Shown here piece after piece: positions 35,695-44,625 of a stretch of 64,000 bases of DNA. The translations under genes were made by a program, and so were the position numbers. Source of the DNA: Arsukibacterium tuosuense. GTDB taxonomy: Bacteria; Pseudomonadota; Gammaproteobacteria; Enterobacterales; Alteromonadaceae. The notes under the pieces were generated by a model that saw nothing but the letters and a program-made list of their open reading frames with translations, ran no database searches and had not been told where the DNA came from. Each line of letters starts with the position of its first letter. The first letter of the stretch is position 1. Location: positions 248,001 through 312,000 of the forward strand of contig NZ_OBEB01000003.1 in assembly GCF_900215315.1 (NCBI RefSeq), read 5' to 3'.

Positions 35695-36915
35695 ATGTAT
35701 TTTTATGCTGCCCGCCAACCTATTCTCGATCGTAATAAAGTATTGTACGCCTATGAGTTATTGTTTCGGGACGGCCTGAGTAATGTGTTTCCCGAAATAG
35801 ATGGCGATGAAGCAACATCAAGAATGATTGAAGGTAGCCAGTTTAGTTTCGGGTTAGAGGATTTTCTGGATGATAAACCGGGGTTCATTAATTTTACCCT
35901 GGACTCTCTGATAAAAAAATATCCGAGCATGTTACCGAAAGAACAGGTTGTGGTAGAAATTCTGGAGACGGTACAGCCAGGTAAACGTCTGTTAGCCGAG
36001 TGCCAGCATTTGAAAGAGCAGGGATACACTTTGGCTCTTGATGATTATATTCATCAGCCGGTCTGGCGCCATTTTTATCCTTTTATAGATATCATTAAAA
36101 TTGATTTCCGCAGTACCGATATTGAAACAATAAAAAGTGTTCAGGAAGCCATTGCCGACTTCCCGCATATTAAATTGCTGGCAGAAAAAGTTGAAACAAA
36201 TGAAGAGTTTCAACAGGCCCTGGATATGGGATTCTATTACTTTCAGGGATTCTTTTTTTCACAGCCGGAAATGATGCAGACCAAAGCCCTGTCACCTGCG
36301 CAAATGACATTAGCTGAATTGCTGTACGAGACATCAAAAGCAGAGCTGGATCTGGTAAAAATAACCAACGTTTTTCAACGTGACGTTAGTTTGTCATACA
36401 AATTATTGCGGTACAGCAACTCCTCTATATTTAAACGCAGGGCAGAAATAGAAACGATTAAACAAGCCTTAGTAGTATTGGGCCAGGTTGAACTTAAGAA
36501 GTTTCTGTCGTTACTGTTCACGGCACAAATCAGCAGCGATAAGCCAGCTGAATTAATGCGAATGTCGATGACCCGGGCCCGCTTTGCTGAGGGCTTAGCC
36601 AACATCGACGGTAAAGTTGATACCGGCAAAGCATTTTTAACCGGTTTAATGTCGTTAATGGACGCCATTTTAGATGAACCTATTACCAGCGTAATGGAAA
36701 AGTTGCCTCTGGCAAAAGAGATTAAAGATGCGCTGGTTGAAAACAGCGGCGTGCTGGCAGAGTATATGACTCTGATAAAATACTATGAAGCTGCACAGTG
36801 GCAGCAGGCAAATCAAGCGATGAATCAACTTGGTATCGCCAGTGACAAGGTACCTGACGCCTATCACACTGCTGTGCAGTGGGCAAATGAACAAATGAAA
36901 GCCTTAGGAGATTAG
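35695..36915 (+). CDS. EAL-HDOD domain protein (c-di-GMP signalling)
   Basis: A 406-residue protein with an N-terminal EAL-like domain (1-200) and a C-terminal HDOD domain (about 200-390). The EAL signature reads YELLFRDG at 20-27 instead of EALxR; the other metal and catalytic positions look mostly kept (INFTLDS, EILE, LALDDY, IKIDF, LLAEKVE, FQGFFF). Members of this YuxH/CdgJ-like group include active phosphodiesterases and inactive regulators, so activity is open. Cytoplasmic, single gene between putP and comEA. Confidence 0.9.
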   Translation: MYFYAARQPILDRNKVLYAYELLFRDGLSNVFPEIDGDEATSRMIEGSQFSFGLEDFLDDKPGFINFTLDSLIKKYPSMLPKEQVVVEILETVQPGKRLLAECQHLKEQGYTLALDDYIHQPVWRHFYPFIDIIKIDFRSTDIETIKSVQEAIADFPHIKLLAEKVETNEEFQQALDMGFYYFQGFFFSQPEMMQTKALSPAQMTLAELLYETSKAELDLVKITNVFQRDVSLSYKLLRYSNSSIFKRRAEIETIKQALVVLGQVELKKFLSLLFTAQISSDKPAELMRMSMTRARFAEGLANIDGKVDTGKAFLTGLMSLMDAILDEPITSVMEKLPLAKEIKDALVENSGVLAEYMTLIKYYEAAQWQQANQAMNQLGIASDKVPDAYHTAVQWANEQMKALGD

Positions 36916-36926
36916 TCCTAAGGCTT
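36899..36926. terminator. Hairpin overlapping the stop codon of the EAL-HDOD gene
   Basis: Perfect 11-bp stem AAGCCTTAGGA/TCCTAAGGCTT with a 6-base loop GATTAG; the TAG in the loop is the stop codon of the gene. It sits between two convergent genes. No T run follows, so it is called as a terminator-like hairpin with moderate confidence. Confidence 0.5.
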
Positions 36927-36950
36927 AGTGCTCATCCCCCAGCCTGACAG

Positions 36951-37262
36951 TCAGTCAAAACTGACATACTGAGCAACTTTGGCGGCCAGTTTGTCACCTA
37001 TACCTTTAACTTCGGTCAACTGCTGCTGGTTTGTTATGGGTCCCTTCTCCTGAATATATGCCAGGATAGCCTGTGCTTTAGCTTTACCAATACCTGGAAC
37101 AGCTTCAAGCTGTTCAGCGCTGGCTTTATTCAGACTTAGTTTCTGCTGTTGTTGTGCAGTGGCAGTTGTTTTATCCAGTGTGGCACCGGGTTTAGCAGCC
37201 AGGGTTTGGTTTGCAGTCAAAGTAAGCCCGGTTAATAACAACGCCGCTATTACATTTTTCAT
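36951..37262 (-). CDS. ComEA-family helix-hairpin-helix protein
   Basis: A 103-residue protein with a signal peptide (MKNVIAALLLTGLTLTANQTLAA) and a C-terminal double helix-hairpin-helix domain: LNKASAEQLEAVPGIGKAKA and ITNQQQLTEVKGIGDKLA. This layout is the Gram-negative ComEA, a periplasmic DNA-binding protein that pulls DNA in during natural transformation. The gene stands alone, and other competence genes are not in the window, so a competence role is inferred from the family only. Confidence 0.88.
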   Translation of the reverse strand: MKNVIAALLLTGLTLTANQTLAAKPGATLDKTTATAQQQQKLSLNKASAEQLEAVPGIGKAKAQAILAYIQEKGPITNQQQLTEVKGIGDKLAAKVAQYVSFD

Positions 37263-37579
37263 AGTTTCTTCCTTAATTATTTTGGTTGCATCCCTGCAAA
37301 GCTATTGGTAATAAGTTTAAGCCACTACAACTGTTCAGATTGGTCCTTTAAACAGTGACCTGGCACAAAACCCAGAGAAGCAACATTTTTAATACCAATC
37401 AAATATAAATTAGGCGATATTTTTACTTTTGCAATATTTATTTAACTTTAATTGCCAATTTTAAGACTGTCTCTATTCAGCGACAATTAATGCTCGGTGG
37501 CATAGGCTGGCGACTAATTGCATTATTAAGTTTATTGTTACGTACAATATAGTTAGGTAACATACAACTTAAACCAAAT
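37263..37579. other. 317-base intergenic region between comEA and the PepSY operon
   Basis: AT-rich, non-coding. It must contain the divergent promoters of comEA and the PepSY/two-component operon. Sequences such as TACAAT and TATAGT near 37545-37555 could be -10 elements, but no convincing -35 at the right distance was found. Nothing else recognised. Confidence 0.4.
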
Positions 37580-37591
37580 GTGGAGAATTGC

Positions 37592-37849
37592 ATGTTTCGT
37601 TCACTGCTGTTGCTAATCTTACTGTCGGTGCTCTCACTGACACCGGACGCTATGGCACTTGGTAATAAACAACCCGAAGTTACAAAAGAACAGGCTGCTA
37701 CGCTTGCTCAACAGCGTTTCCCGGGGAAAATATTAAAAGTACAGACTGAAAACCGGCATTATCGGGTACGCTTAATTCAGGCTGATGGCAGAGTAATTAC
37801 CGTACTGGTCGATAATCGGACTGGCCGGGTTGAAAGGGATGATAAATAA
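37592..37849 (+). CDS. Small periplasmic PepSY-domain protein
   Basis: An 85-residue protein with a signal peptide (FRSLLLLILLSVLSLTPDAMA) and one PepSY domain (VTKEQAATLAQQRFPGKILKV, ending VDNRTGRVERD). The ATG at 37592 is preferred because GGAG lies six to seven bases before it. It overlaps the response regulator by one base and so is part of a sensor operon. PepSY proteins in such operons are thought to modulate the sensor or a protease; the partner here is inferred to be the histidine kinase. Confidence 0.85.
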   Translation: MFRSLLLLILLSVLSLTPDAMALGNKQPEVTKEQAATLAQQRFPGKILKVQTENRHYRVRLIQADGRVITVLVDNRTGRVERDDK

Positions 37850-38526
37850 TGCGGGTACTGGTAGTTGAAGATGAAACCTTATTAGCTGAGCAGATTAAAC
37901 AACAGTTAGTACAGCAACAGTTTAGTGTTGATATCGCAAAGGACGGCGATGATGGCTGGTTTAAACTGGCAGAGTATCCCTACGATCTGGCCGTTATTGA
38001 TCTGGGCCTGCCCAAGATGGATGGCTTAACGCTGATCCGCAAAGCCCGGCAGAAAGAGATTAAAACACCTATTATTATTCTGACCGCTCGTGGCAGCTGG
38101 CAGGAGAAAGTAGAAGGGCTGGACGCTGGCGCTGATGATTATCTTACCAAACCATTTCACGGTGAGGAACTGTTGGCGCGATGCAATGCCTTGATCCGCC
38201 GCGCTGCCGGCCAGCCCGACCCAACCCTCAGTGCAGGTCCGGTGTCACTTAACAGCAGAACACAGCAAGTTTGGGTAAATGATGATGAAATTAATCTGAC
38301 GGCATATGAATATAAAGTACTGGAATACTTTATGTTGAATCCCAGTAAGGTAATTTCCAAAACGGAATTAACCGAGCATATCTACGATCAGGATTTTGAT
38401 TTAGACAGTAATGTTATTGAAGTTTTTGTTTTACGATTACGCAAAAAACTTGACCCTGACGGCGATTTAAAACCAATAGAGACATTACGTGGCCGTGGTT
38501 ACCGCTTTAATCTGACAATCAGTTAA
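37849..38526 (+). CDS. OmpR-family response regulator (PhoP/QseB-like)
   Basis: A 225-residue two-domain protein. The receiver domain has the acidic pair E7-D8, the phospho-acceptor D51 (AVIDLGLPKMDG) and the conserved lysine in DDYLTKPF; the winged-helix DNA-binding domain spans about 125-222 (LTAYEYKVLEYFMLN, ETLRGRGYRFN). Start and stop both overlap the neighbours by one base (TAATG), so the three genes are translationally coupled. Closest in type to PhoP or QseB; the signal is unknown. Confidence 0.92.
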   Translation: MRVLVVEDETLLAEQIKQQLVQQQFSVDIAKDGDDGWFKLAEYPYDLAVIDLGLPKMDGLTLIRKARQKEIKTPIIILTARGSWQEKVEGLDAGADDYLTKPFHGEELLARCNALIRRAAGQPDPTLSAGPVSLNSRTQQVWVNDDEINLTAYEYKVLEYFMLNPSKVISKTELTEHIYDQDFDLDSNVIEVFVLRLRKKLDPDGDLKPIETLRGRGYRFNLTIS

Positions 38527-39965
38527 TGATGACATTGTCACTTAAGTTACGTCAGGGGCTGGTTAGCATAGTATTACTTTTGCTATTGTTACCCAGCTCA
38601 TTTGTAGCCATTGATCAGGCTTTTTTTACCCAACTGCTGACCAATGCTGAGCAGAAACTTGAAGTGCATATGTATGCTATTTTGTCAGATTTAAAGATTA
38701 CCGATGGCAAAATAGAACTCAGCAATAATACATTGTCACCCGATTTTTTCCGGCCTGACTCTGGTTTGAGCGCTTATATTACCAGCAATGAAAATATCAG
38801 TGCTGAAGATGCATTCGTTGACAGCACTGCTATTAATAGTACCAGTACTAACGTTAGCAGCTCTGGCATCAACAGCGGTGCAGTTGACAGCTTTGACGCA
38901 GACAGCTTTGAAATCGACAGTATCGTCTGGCAGTCCGACTCCTCACTCAGCCAGAAATTCAACCCGCCCGATACCACGCTGGTTCCCGGCGAGCACATGT
39001 TTTATCCCTATGTCAGCGCATCAAAGGAATACTGGTTACTCAGTATTGCGCTGCTATTTGATTCAGGCGAACAAACCCGGCCGTTAACCATTCATATCGT
39101 TCAAACTGATGCCATGTTAACGGCGCCATATATCAGCTTCCGCAACACTCTGCTTAGCTGGTTTATCTGGATTGGTGCTGCCCTGGTATTATTCAGCGTA
39201 CTGGCATATTACTGGACCACCAAACCTTTGAGTAAGCTTGATCAGGAAATACGCAAACTGGAGGGTGGCGAACAGGACCACCTGAACGGTCACTACCCGG
39301 CAGAACTTACAACTATTAAAGAAGATTTAAACTTACTACTGGCCAACCAGAACCGGCAGAAACTGCGCTACAGAAACCATCTGAGCGACCTGGCTCACGC
39401 CTTAAAAACGCCGGTAGCAGTATTAAATACTTCCATATTGAGCCAACAACCCGAATTAAAAGAGCAGCTTGATCGGATCAGTGCCATGATTGATCATCAA
39501 CTGAAAAGAGCAAGTAGTTCCGGCCAGGATATCTGGAAAAAGCAGTTTGAAATTTTGCCCCATATCGAAAAGCTGTGTAACGCACTGCAAAAAATTTACC
39601 GCGATAAAGAGTTAGACATCCAGATAGACTGCCCGGAAAATGCCACGTTTCGCGGCGATGAGACTGATTTAATGGAAATACTGGGTAATTTACTCGACAA
39701 CGCCTGCAAAGCCTGTAGACACCGGGTAAAACTTACTGTCAGTCAGAACCCGCTTAATTTAATTATTGAAGATGATGGTCCGGGCATCGCCAAAGATGAC
39801 AGAAAGAAACTGTTTGCACGCGGCACCCGGCTTGATACCTACAAAGACGGTCACGGCGTTGGCTTGTCGATTGTTGCTGAACTCGTTTCGTCATACTCTG
39901 GTGGGATGCAGGTGACTGAAAGCCCTTTAGGGGGCGCCAGATTCGAACTTATTTTTCCGGAATAA
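38526..39965 (+). CDS. Sensor histidine kinase (PhoQ-like) with a low-complexity periplasmic insert
   Basis: A 479-residue membrane kinase: helix near 12-30, periplasmic domain to about 205, helix 208-230, then HAMP-like linker, dimerisation helix with phospho-acceptor H291 (LSDLAHALKTPVAVL), and ATPase domain with N-box (NLLDNACKAC), DDGPG and GHGVGLSI. The periplasmic part ends YPYVSASKEYWLLSIALLF as in PhoQ-type sensors. Residues about 98-137 form a Ser/Asp/Asn-rich stretch (INSTSTNVSSSGINSG, DSFDADSFEIDS) that looks like an insert. Co-operonic with the regulator and the PepSY protein. Confidence 0.9.
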   Translation: MMTLSLKLRQGLVSIVLLLLLLPSSFVAIDQAFFTQLLTNAEQKLEVHMYAILSDLKITDGKIELSNNTLSPDFFRPDSGLSAYITSNENISAEDAFVDSTAINSTSTNVSSSGINSGAVDSFDADSFEIDSIVWQSDSSLSQKFNPPDTTLVPGEHMFYPYVSASKEYWLLSIALLFDSGEQTRPLTIHIVQTDAMLTAPYISFRNTLLSWFIWIGAALVLFSVLAYYWTTKPLSKLDQEIRKLEGGEQDHLNGHYPAELTTIKEDLNLLLANQNRQKLRYRNHLSDLAHALKTPVAVLNTSILSQQPELKEQLDRISAMIDHQLKRASSSGQDIWKKQFEILPHIEKLCNALQKIYRDKELDIQIDCPENATFRGDETDLMEILGNLLDNACKACRHRVKLTVSQNPLNLIIEDDGPGIAKDDRKKLFARGTRLDTYKDGHGVGLSIVAELVSSYSGGMQVTESPLGGARFELIFPE

Positions 39966-40055
39966 TAAAATTTTCAACAGCTAAGGTAAAACAAACACTG
40001 ATCGCCCCGCCCGCTGCCTCCGTAACGCATTTAAATATTTTGAGGACTAACCACC

Positions 40056-40418
40056 ATGGAACTTAACCCCGCAACAATTAAAATTAAAAACCTGCGTTTA
40101 CGAACCTTTATTGGTATTAAGGATGATGAAATTAATAACAAACAAGATGTGATTATTAACGCCAGGATCCAGTACAGCGCTAATAACGCAGCCAATAGTG
40201 ACGATATGAATAACGCCCTGAATTATCGCACTATTACCAAGCAGATTATTGAGCTTGTAGAAATGAACCGTTTTAGTTTGCTGGAAAAGTTAACTGCAGA
40301 TGTATTGGCGTTGGCCAGTGCTCATCCTGCTGTCCATTTTGCTGAAGTTGAGATAGATAAACCGCATGCATTGAGGTTTGCCGACTCAGTGTCACTAACC
40401 TTATCAGTAAACAAATAA
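40056..40418 (+). CDS. folX: Dihydroneopterin triphosphate 2'-epimerase FolX
   Basis: A 120-residue tunnelling-fold enzyme. [20 protein letters not shown], then [12 protein letters not shown] and [17 protein letters not shown] follow E. coli FolX almost residue by residue, which separates it from the aldolase FolB. It epimerises dihydroneopterin triphosphate to the monapterin form. It lies 68 bases upstream of yfcH on the same strand, as in E. coli, so the two are probably co-transcribed. Confidence 0.94.
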   Translation: MELNPATIKIKNLRLRTFIGIKDDEINNKQDVIINARIQYSANNAANSDDMNNALNYRTITKQIIELVEMNRFSLLEKLTADVLALASAHPAVHFAEVEIDKPHALRFADSVSLTLSVNK

Positions 40419-40486
40419 TAAACCAGGCACAACCGTCTATACTAAGCAGCAATACTTGGCAGCAATTTGCGGATGAACAGGAGCAC

Positions 40487-41380
40487 ATGATGCGTATTTT
40501 AGTCACCGGTGGAACAGGTCTTATTGGTTCTGCCCTGCTTAAATACTGGCGCTATCAACATCAGATAACGGTGTTAACCCGTCAACCTGTCGCCCGCCTG
40601 CAGCAAACTGCCTCCCTGACCTACGTTAACACGCTGCAACAAGTTGACTTTAACCACCTTGATGCGGTTGTTAACCTGGCCGGTGAACCCATTGCCAACA
40701 AAAGATGGACTGACAAACAAAAACAACGTATCTGTGACAGCCGCTGGCAGCTTACTGAACAGCTAAGTGAGTGCATTCAGGCTGCCAAAACGCCTCCGAC
40801 CTGCCTGATCAGTGGGTCTGCAGTTGGCTATTATGGTCGACAGGGTACTGAATTTATCTGTGAAGAACACAGTGCTTTTTATCCTGAATTCAGTCATGAC
40901 ATTTGTGCCCGCTGGGAAAATCTGGCACTTCGGGCTGGCAGCGATAAAACCCGGGTCTGTCTGTTGCGAACCGGCATTGTATTGTCTGATCAGGGCGGTG
41001 CTCTGGCAAAAATGTTGCCGGCATTTCGCTTTGGCCTGGGAGGCCCTATTGGTAATGGTCAGCAATATATGTCGTGGATCCATATTGATGACATCGTTAA
41101 ATTAATAGACTTCTTACTGCAATCCCCGACCCTGCAAGGCCCCTTTAATGCCGTCGCACCAAAAGCCGTTACCAATAAGCAATTTAGTCAGGCGCTGGCA
41201 GAGCGGTTAAACCGACCAGCCAAACTGACAATGCCAGCCTTTATGGTAAGGCTATTGTTTGGTGAAATGGCAGATATTTTGTTATACGGCCAACGGGTAG
41301 TGCCCCAGAAAGCACTGGATGCAGGCTTTAAATTCCAGTATCCAAAGCTGCCAGCTGCGCTGGCAGACTTAGATTTATAG
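40487..41380 (+). CDS. yfcH: TIGR01777-family NAD(P)-binding epimerase/oxidoreductase YfcH
   Basis: A 297-residue short-chain dehydrogenase-like protein: N-terminal Rossmann motif ILVTGGTGLIGSALL, family-typical VNLAGEPIANKRWTDKQK and SGSAVGYYG, and a C-terminal DUF1731 part (PAFMVRLLFGEMADILL, VVPQKALDAGF). The biochemical function of the family is not known. Two ATG codons begin the gene (MMRIL); either may be used. Its stop codon lies inside the first unit of a 14-bp tandem repeat. Confidence 0.9.
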   Translation: MMRILVTGGTGLIGSALLKYWRYQHQITVLTRQPVARLQQTASLTYVNTLQQVDFNHLDAVVNLAGEPIANKRWTDKQKQRICDSRWQLTEQLSECIQAAKTPPTCLISGSAVGYYGRQGTEFICEEHSAFYPEFSHDICARWENLALRAGSDKTRVCLLRTGIVLSDQGGALAKMLPAFRFGLGGPIGNGQQYMSWIHIDDIVKLIDFLLQSPTLQGPFNAVAPKAVTNKQFSQALAERLNRPAKLTMPAFMVRLLFGEMADILLYGQRVVPQKALDAGFKFQYPKLPAALADLDL

Positions 41381-41428
41381 ATCCAGTTTTATAGATCCAG
41401 TTTTATAAACTCAGATTTATAACCTCAG
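41373..41428. repeat. Four imperfect 14-bp tandem repeats at the end of yfcH
   Basis: Units ATTTATAGATCCAG, TTTTATAGATCCAG, TTTTATAAACTCAG and ATTTATAACCTCAG follow each other directly. The first contains the yfcH stop codon; the last ends four bases before the ybbP stop. Every unit carries TAG or TAA, so any copy number still ends the yfcH frame. Confidence 0.9.
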
Positions 41429-41432
41429 CCCA

Positions 41433-43919
41433 TTAACTCTGAATAACCCGTCTGATCAGAATGGCACCCGGTATCTGTAACAAGCGACGTAATTGCCACC
41501 AACCCAGTAAACTGACGGAGACAATACCGATAACGGGACCCATCCACCACAGCGCGAAATGGAACTGAAACGGCATTTCAAAAACCCGTTGTTGCAGTAC
41601 CATCAATAACAGCTCTGCCAGCACAGTGGCAAACAAACCTGCCAGAGCACCCAGGAACGCAAACTCAAGCAATAAGGCATTTCGTAAAAATGCATACTTG
41701 GCCCCAAGCGTACGCAAAATGGCCAGCTCTTGCTCCCGTTGCTCCAGTGTCGCCTGTACCTGAGCTACCAACACTAACGCTGCTGCCAGGGCAATAATGA
41801 CCAGAATAAAACTCAGGGCAATTGTTACCTGAGCAATAATATCATTCACCTGATTAATAATGGCATCAACGCTGATAACCGTTACGGTAGGCATTTGCCG
41901 GGCCAACTGATTAATCAGATTGCCACTATTTTGCTCAAGGTAAAAAGCCGTTATGTAGGTTGCTGGAAACGTCGCCAGCACGTCAGGGCTCAATATCATA
42001 TAAAAGTTAGGTTGTAAGCTGTTCCAGTCAACCTGACGAATACTGGTTACCGTAGCATTAACTTGTTGGCCACCAATTGAAAAATCAAGTTTATCGCCCA
42101 GCGTTACTTGTAACCGCTCGGCAATTTCCTGCTCAACTGAGACTTCAGCACTGGTATCGGCACCAAACCATTGCCCGGTAATCACCTTGTTATTGGCCGG
42201 TATTTCTGCCAGCCAGGTCAGGTTCAGTTCGCGGCCTACGCCAACGCGCTGCTCGCTACGATCTTCCTTAGAAGCTTCCTGCTGCAGCTGTTCACTGTTA
42301 ATACTGATTAACCGGCCACGCACTACCGGATAAAACGGCTCTGGCCGTAAACTATTTGCCTCGGTAAACGCAGTCACCTTAGCGCGCTGATCAGCACTGA
42401 CATTTACCAGAAAATGATTTGGTGCACCCTCCGGAATTTGTTGCTGCCACTGACCAATCAGTTCAGCCCGCAGAAAATACAACAATAAGGTCAGGAAAAT
42501 AGCCAGACTAAAGGTAATTAACTGAAAACTATTTGGCCAAAGCCGGCGGCGTAAATTCGCTAATGCCAGCCTGCCGGCACTGCTTTGCCCGGCCGCAACC
42601 GGCTTGGCAAGCTTAACCATAACAGCAGCGAACCCCAGTAAAATAGCGGCAAACAATGCGCAAAGTAAAAACAGGCCGACACTAATCAGTAACTCGCCGC
42701 TGAATAGCCACATTAAACCCCAGATAGCCGCGGCACCGAATATCAGCTGCCACTTATCCAGGTTAATTGCTGCTGCAGGTTGTTTTAATACTTCGATAGC
42801 GGGTGTTTTAGCCAGTTGCCATAATGGTCGGGCAGCAAACAATAACGCGCAGACAATACAGGTGATGGTGCCCAGCAGCAGAGGTCTGACACTGAATTCA
42901 GTCCGGTAATCACTGATATAATGGCTTATGCCCAGCTCTGCAGCAAAAATTGCCAACTGGCCACCCAGCAACCCTAACACCAGACTAAACAGCACCACTA
43001 ACAGTAGATGACTGCTGTATAGCAACCTTGCTTTAGCTGTGGTAGCACCAAGCGCCTTAATAATAGCAACCGCCTGGGTATGACGCTGACTATAACGACT
43101 GGCCGCCACAGCGGCAGCGCAAGCGGCCAGCACTATCCCTAGCAGTCCTGCCAACAGCAAAAAGCGCTCTGCCCGCTCCAGCGCACTACCAATGGCAGAT
43201 TCCCGGTCGAGATTACGCCAACGCTGATGTACGGTCAGCATCGGTTCCAGGGCTGCGGTAAGGTTATCCAGCGCCGTGGTACTGCCAGCAAACAAATAAC
43301 GATAGCTTATCCGGCTGCCAGGCTGCACAATATTCGTTGCAGCGACATCATCCAGATGCATTATGACCCGGGGCGACCCTCCAAATACACTCAGCGGTGC
43401 ATCAGGTTCATTGACGATTACCCCAGCAACAACCAGCCGGGATTCCCCCAGTTCAACGGTATCACCCGGCTTAACCTGCAATAGGTCCAGTAATCTGGCT
43501 TCAAACCAGACTTCTCCCGGGGTTAATTGCCCGGCCGGCCCGGACGTAATACTCGCCGAGCGATGTAACACTAAATTGCCGCGCAGCGGATAGCTGTCAC
43601 TGACCGCTTTAATCGTAGCAAGCTGCATCTGCTCACCGGCAAACAACATCGAATCAAATTGCATTTGCCGGGCAGAGACAACATCAAGCCCGCTCGCCAC
43701 CTCAAAAAAACTGTTGTCAAACGGCTGACTTGACCCCAATACCCTGTCAGCAGCAGTAAACTGAGCACTGCGCTGTTGCAGGGCGCTTTTAACACTTTGG
43801 GTAATACCGCTTAAGCTAACAACTGAACCTACTGCCAGAAACAACGCAAAAGCAATAACCCATAACTCACCACGCTTTAACTCGCGCCAGAACAAGCGGC
43901 CTGCAATACTAGCCCACAT
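41433..43919 (-). CDS. ybbP: ABC transporter permease YbbP (FtsX-like)
   Basis: An 828-residue MacB/FtsX-type permease with about ten membrane helices: one at the N-terminus (GELWVIAFALFLAVGSVVSL), FtsX domains near 260-390 and at the C-terminus (VTIALSFILVIIALAAALV and the final helices). With YbbA it forms an ABC complex not fully assigned in E. coli, linked to lipid or lipoprotein handling. The ATG at 43919 overlaps the 3' end of ybbA by 11 bases; an upstream in-frame start would lie well inside ybbA and is unlikely. Confidence 0.92.
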   Translation of the reverse strand: MWASIAGRLFWRELKRGELWVIAFALFLAVGSVVSLSGITQSVKSALQQRSAQFTAADRVLGSSQPFDNSFFEVASGLDVVSARQMQFDSMLFAGEQMQLATIKAVSDSYPLRGNLVLHRSASITSGPAGQLTPGEVWFEARLLDLLQVKPGDTVELGESRLVVAGVIVNEPDAPLSVFGGSPRVIMHLDDVAATNIVQPGSRISYRYLFAGSTTALDNLTAALEPMLTVHQRWRNLDRESAIGSALERAERFLLLAGLLGIVLAACAAAVAASRYSQRHTQAVAIIKALGATTAKARLLYSSHLLLVVLFSLVLGLLGGQLAIFAAELGISHYISDYRTEFSVRPLLLGTITCIVCALLFAARPLWQLAKTPAIEVLKQPAAAINLDKWQLIFGAAAIWGLMWLFSGELLISVGLFLLCALFAAILLGFAAVMVKLAKPVAAGQSSAGRLALANLRRRLWPNSFQLITFSLAIFLTLLLYFLRAELIGQWQQQIPEGAPNHFLVNVSADQRAKVTAFTEANSLRPEPFYPVVRGRLISINSEQLQQEASKEDRSEQRVGVGRELNLTWLAEIPANNKVITGQWFGADTSAEVSVEQEIAERLQVTLGDKLDFSIGGQQVNATVTSIRQVDWNSLQPNFYMILSPDVLATFPATYITAFYLEQNSGNLINQLARQMPTVTVISVDAIINQVNDIIAQVTIALSFILVIIALAAALVLVAQVQATLEQREQELAILRTLGAKYAFLRNALLLEFAFLGALAGLFATVLAELLLMVLQQRVFEMPFQFHFALWWMGPVIGIVSVSLLGWWQLRRLLQIPGAILIRRVIQS

Positions 43920-44625
43920 TCGCTGTTTCCTCAGTTGCCGCGTCAGATGTGACAAAACTGCCTGAGCGCATCTTATGCTGGCGCTGACAGCGTTGTGCCA
44001 GCTCATTGTTATGCGTCACCAATACTAATGTCGTGCCCTGACTATCATTCAGTTCAAATAGCAGGTCTTCGATCATTTTACCGGTCACTGCATCCAGATT
44101 TGCTGACGGCTCATCGGCAAACAGAATAGCCGGCTTGGTAATAAAAGCTCTGGCAATAGCAACCCGTTGCTGTTCGCCACCGGATAATTGTGATGGAAAA
44201 AAGTCGGCCCGGGCAGTTAATCCAACCTGCTCAAGTAATGCCAGGCCCCGCTCACGCGCCTTCCGGTCTCCCGACAGTTCAGCAGGTAACGTCACATTCT
44301 CCAGCGCAGTTAAACTGGGTAACAGTAAAAAAGACTGAAATACAAAGCCCACGTCCCGCGCCCTTACCCCGGCCCGCTCGTCTTCTGATAGCTGATGCAA
44401 AGGTTGGCCAGCCATATAGATTTCACCTTCACTGGGCGTATCCAGCCCAGCCAGCAAGCTCAGCAAGGTTGACTTACCTGAACCTGAGGCGCCAACTATC
44501 GCTACCGTTTCGCCACGATTGATTGTCAGGCTGATATCATGCAGGATAGTTAGTGATCCCTCAGGGACCTTGACGCGTTTAGCAAGGTTTATCGCTTTAA
44601 TATGTAATTCAGGTGTTTTATTCAT
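43909..44625 (-). CDS. ybbA: ABC transporter ATP-binding protein YbbA
   Basis: A 238-residue ATPase of the LolD/MacB group: Walker A VGASGSGKSTLLSLLAG, signature LSGGEQQRVAIARA, Walker B ILFADEPSANLD, and the switch histidine in VLVTHNNELA. It pairs with YbbP, next in the operon. The ATG at 44625 gives MNKTPELHIKA; an ATG three codons earlier (44634) is equally possible. Its start codon overlaps the start of the divergent tesA (the two ATGs share CATG), as these neighbours are also divergent in E. coli. Confidence 0.92.
   Translation of the reverse strand: MNKTPELHIKAINLAKRVKVPEGSLTILHDISLTINRGETVAIVGASGSGKSTLLSLLAGLDTPSEGEIYMAGQPLHQLSEDERAGVRARDVGFVFQSFLLLPSLTALENVTLPAELSGDRKARERGLALLEQVGLTARADFFPSQLSGGEQQRVAIARAFITKPAILFADEPSANLDAVTGKMIEDLLFELNDSQGTTLVLVTHNNELAQRCQRQHKMRSGSFVTSDAATEETANVG

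Noticed and set aside
37500..37579. PhoP-box-like GTTTA repeats before the PepSY operon
   Set aside because: Only one half-site is present; no direct repeat at the proper distance.
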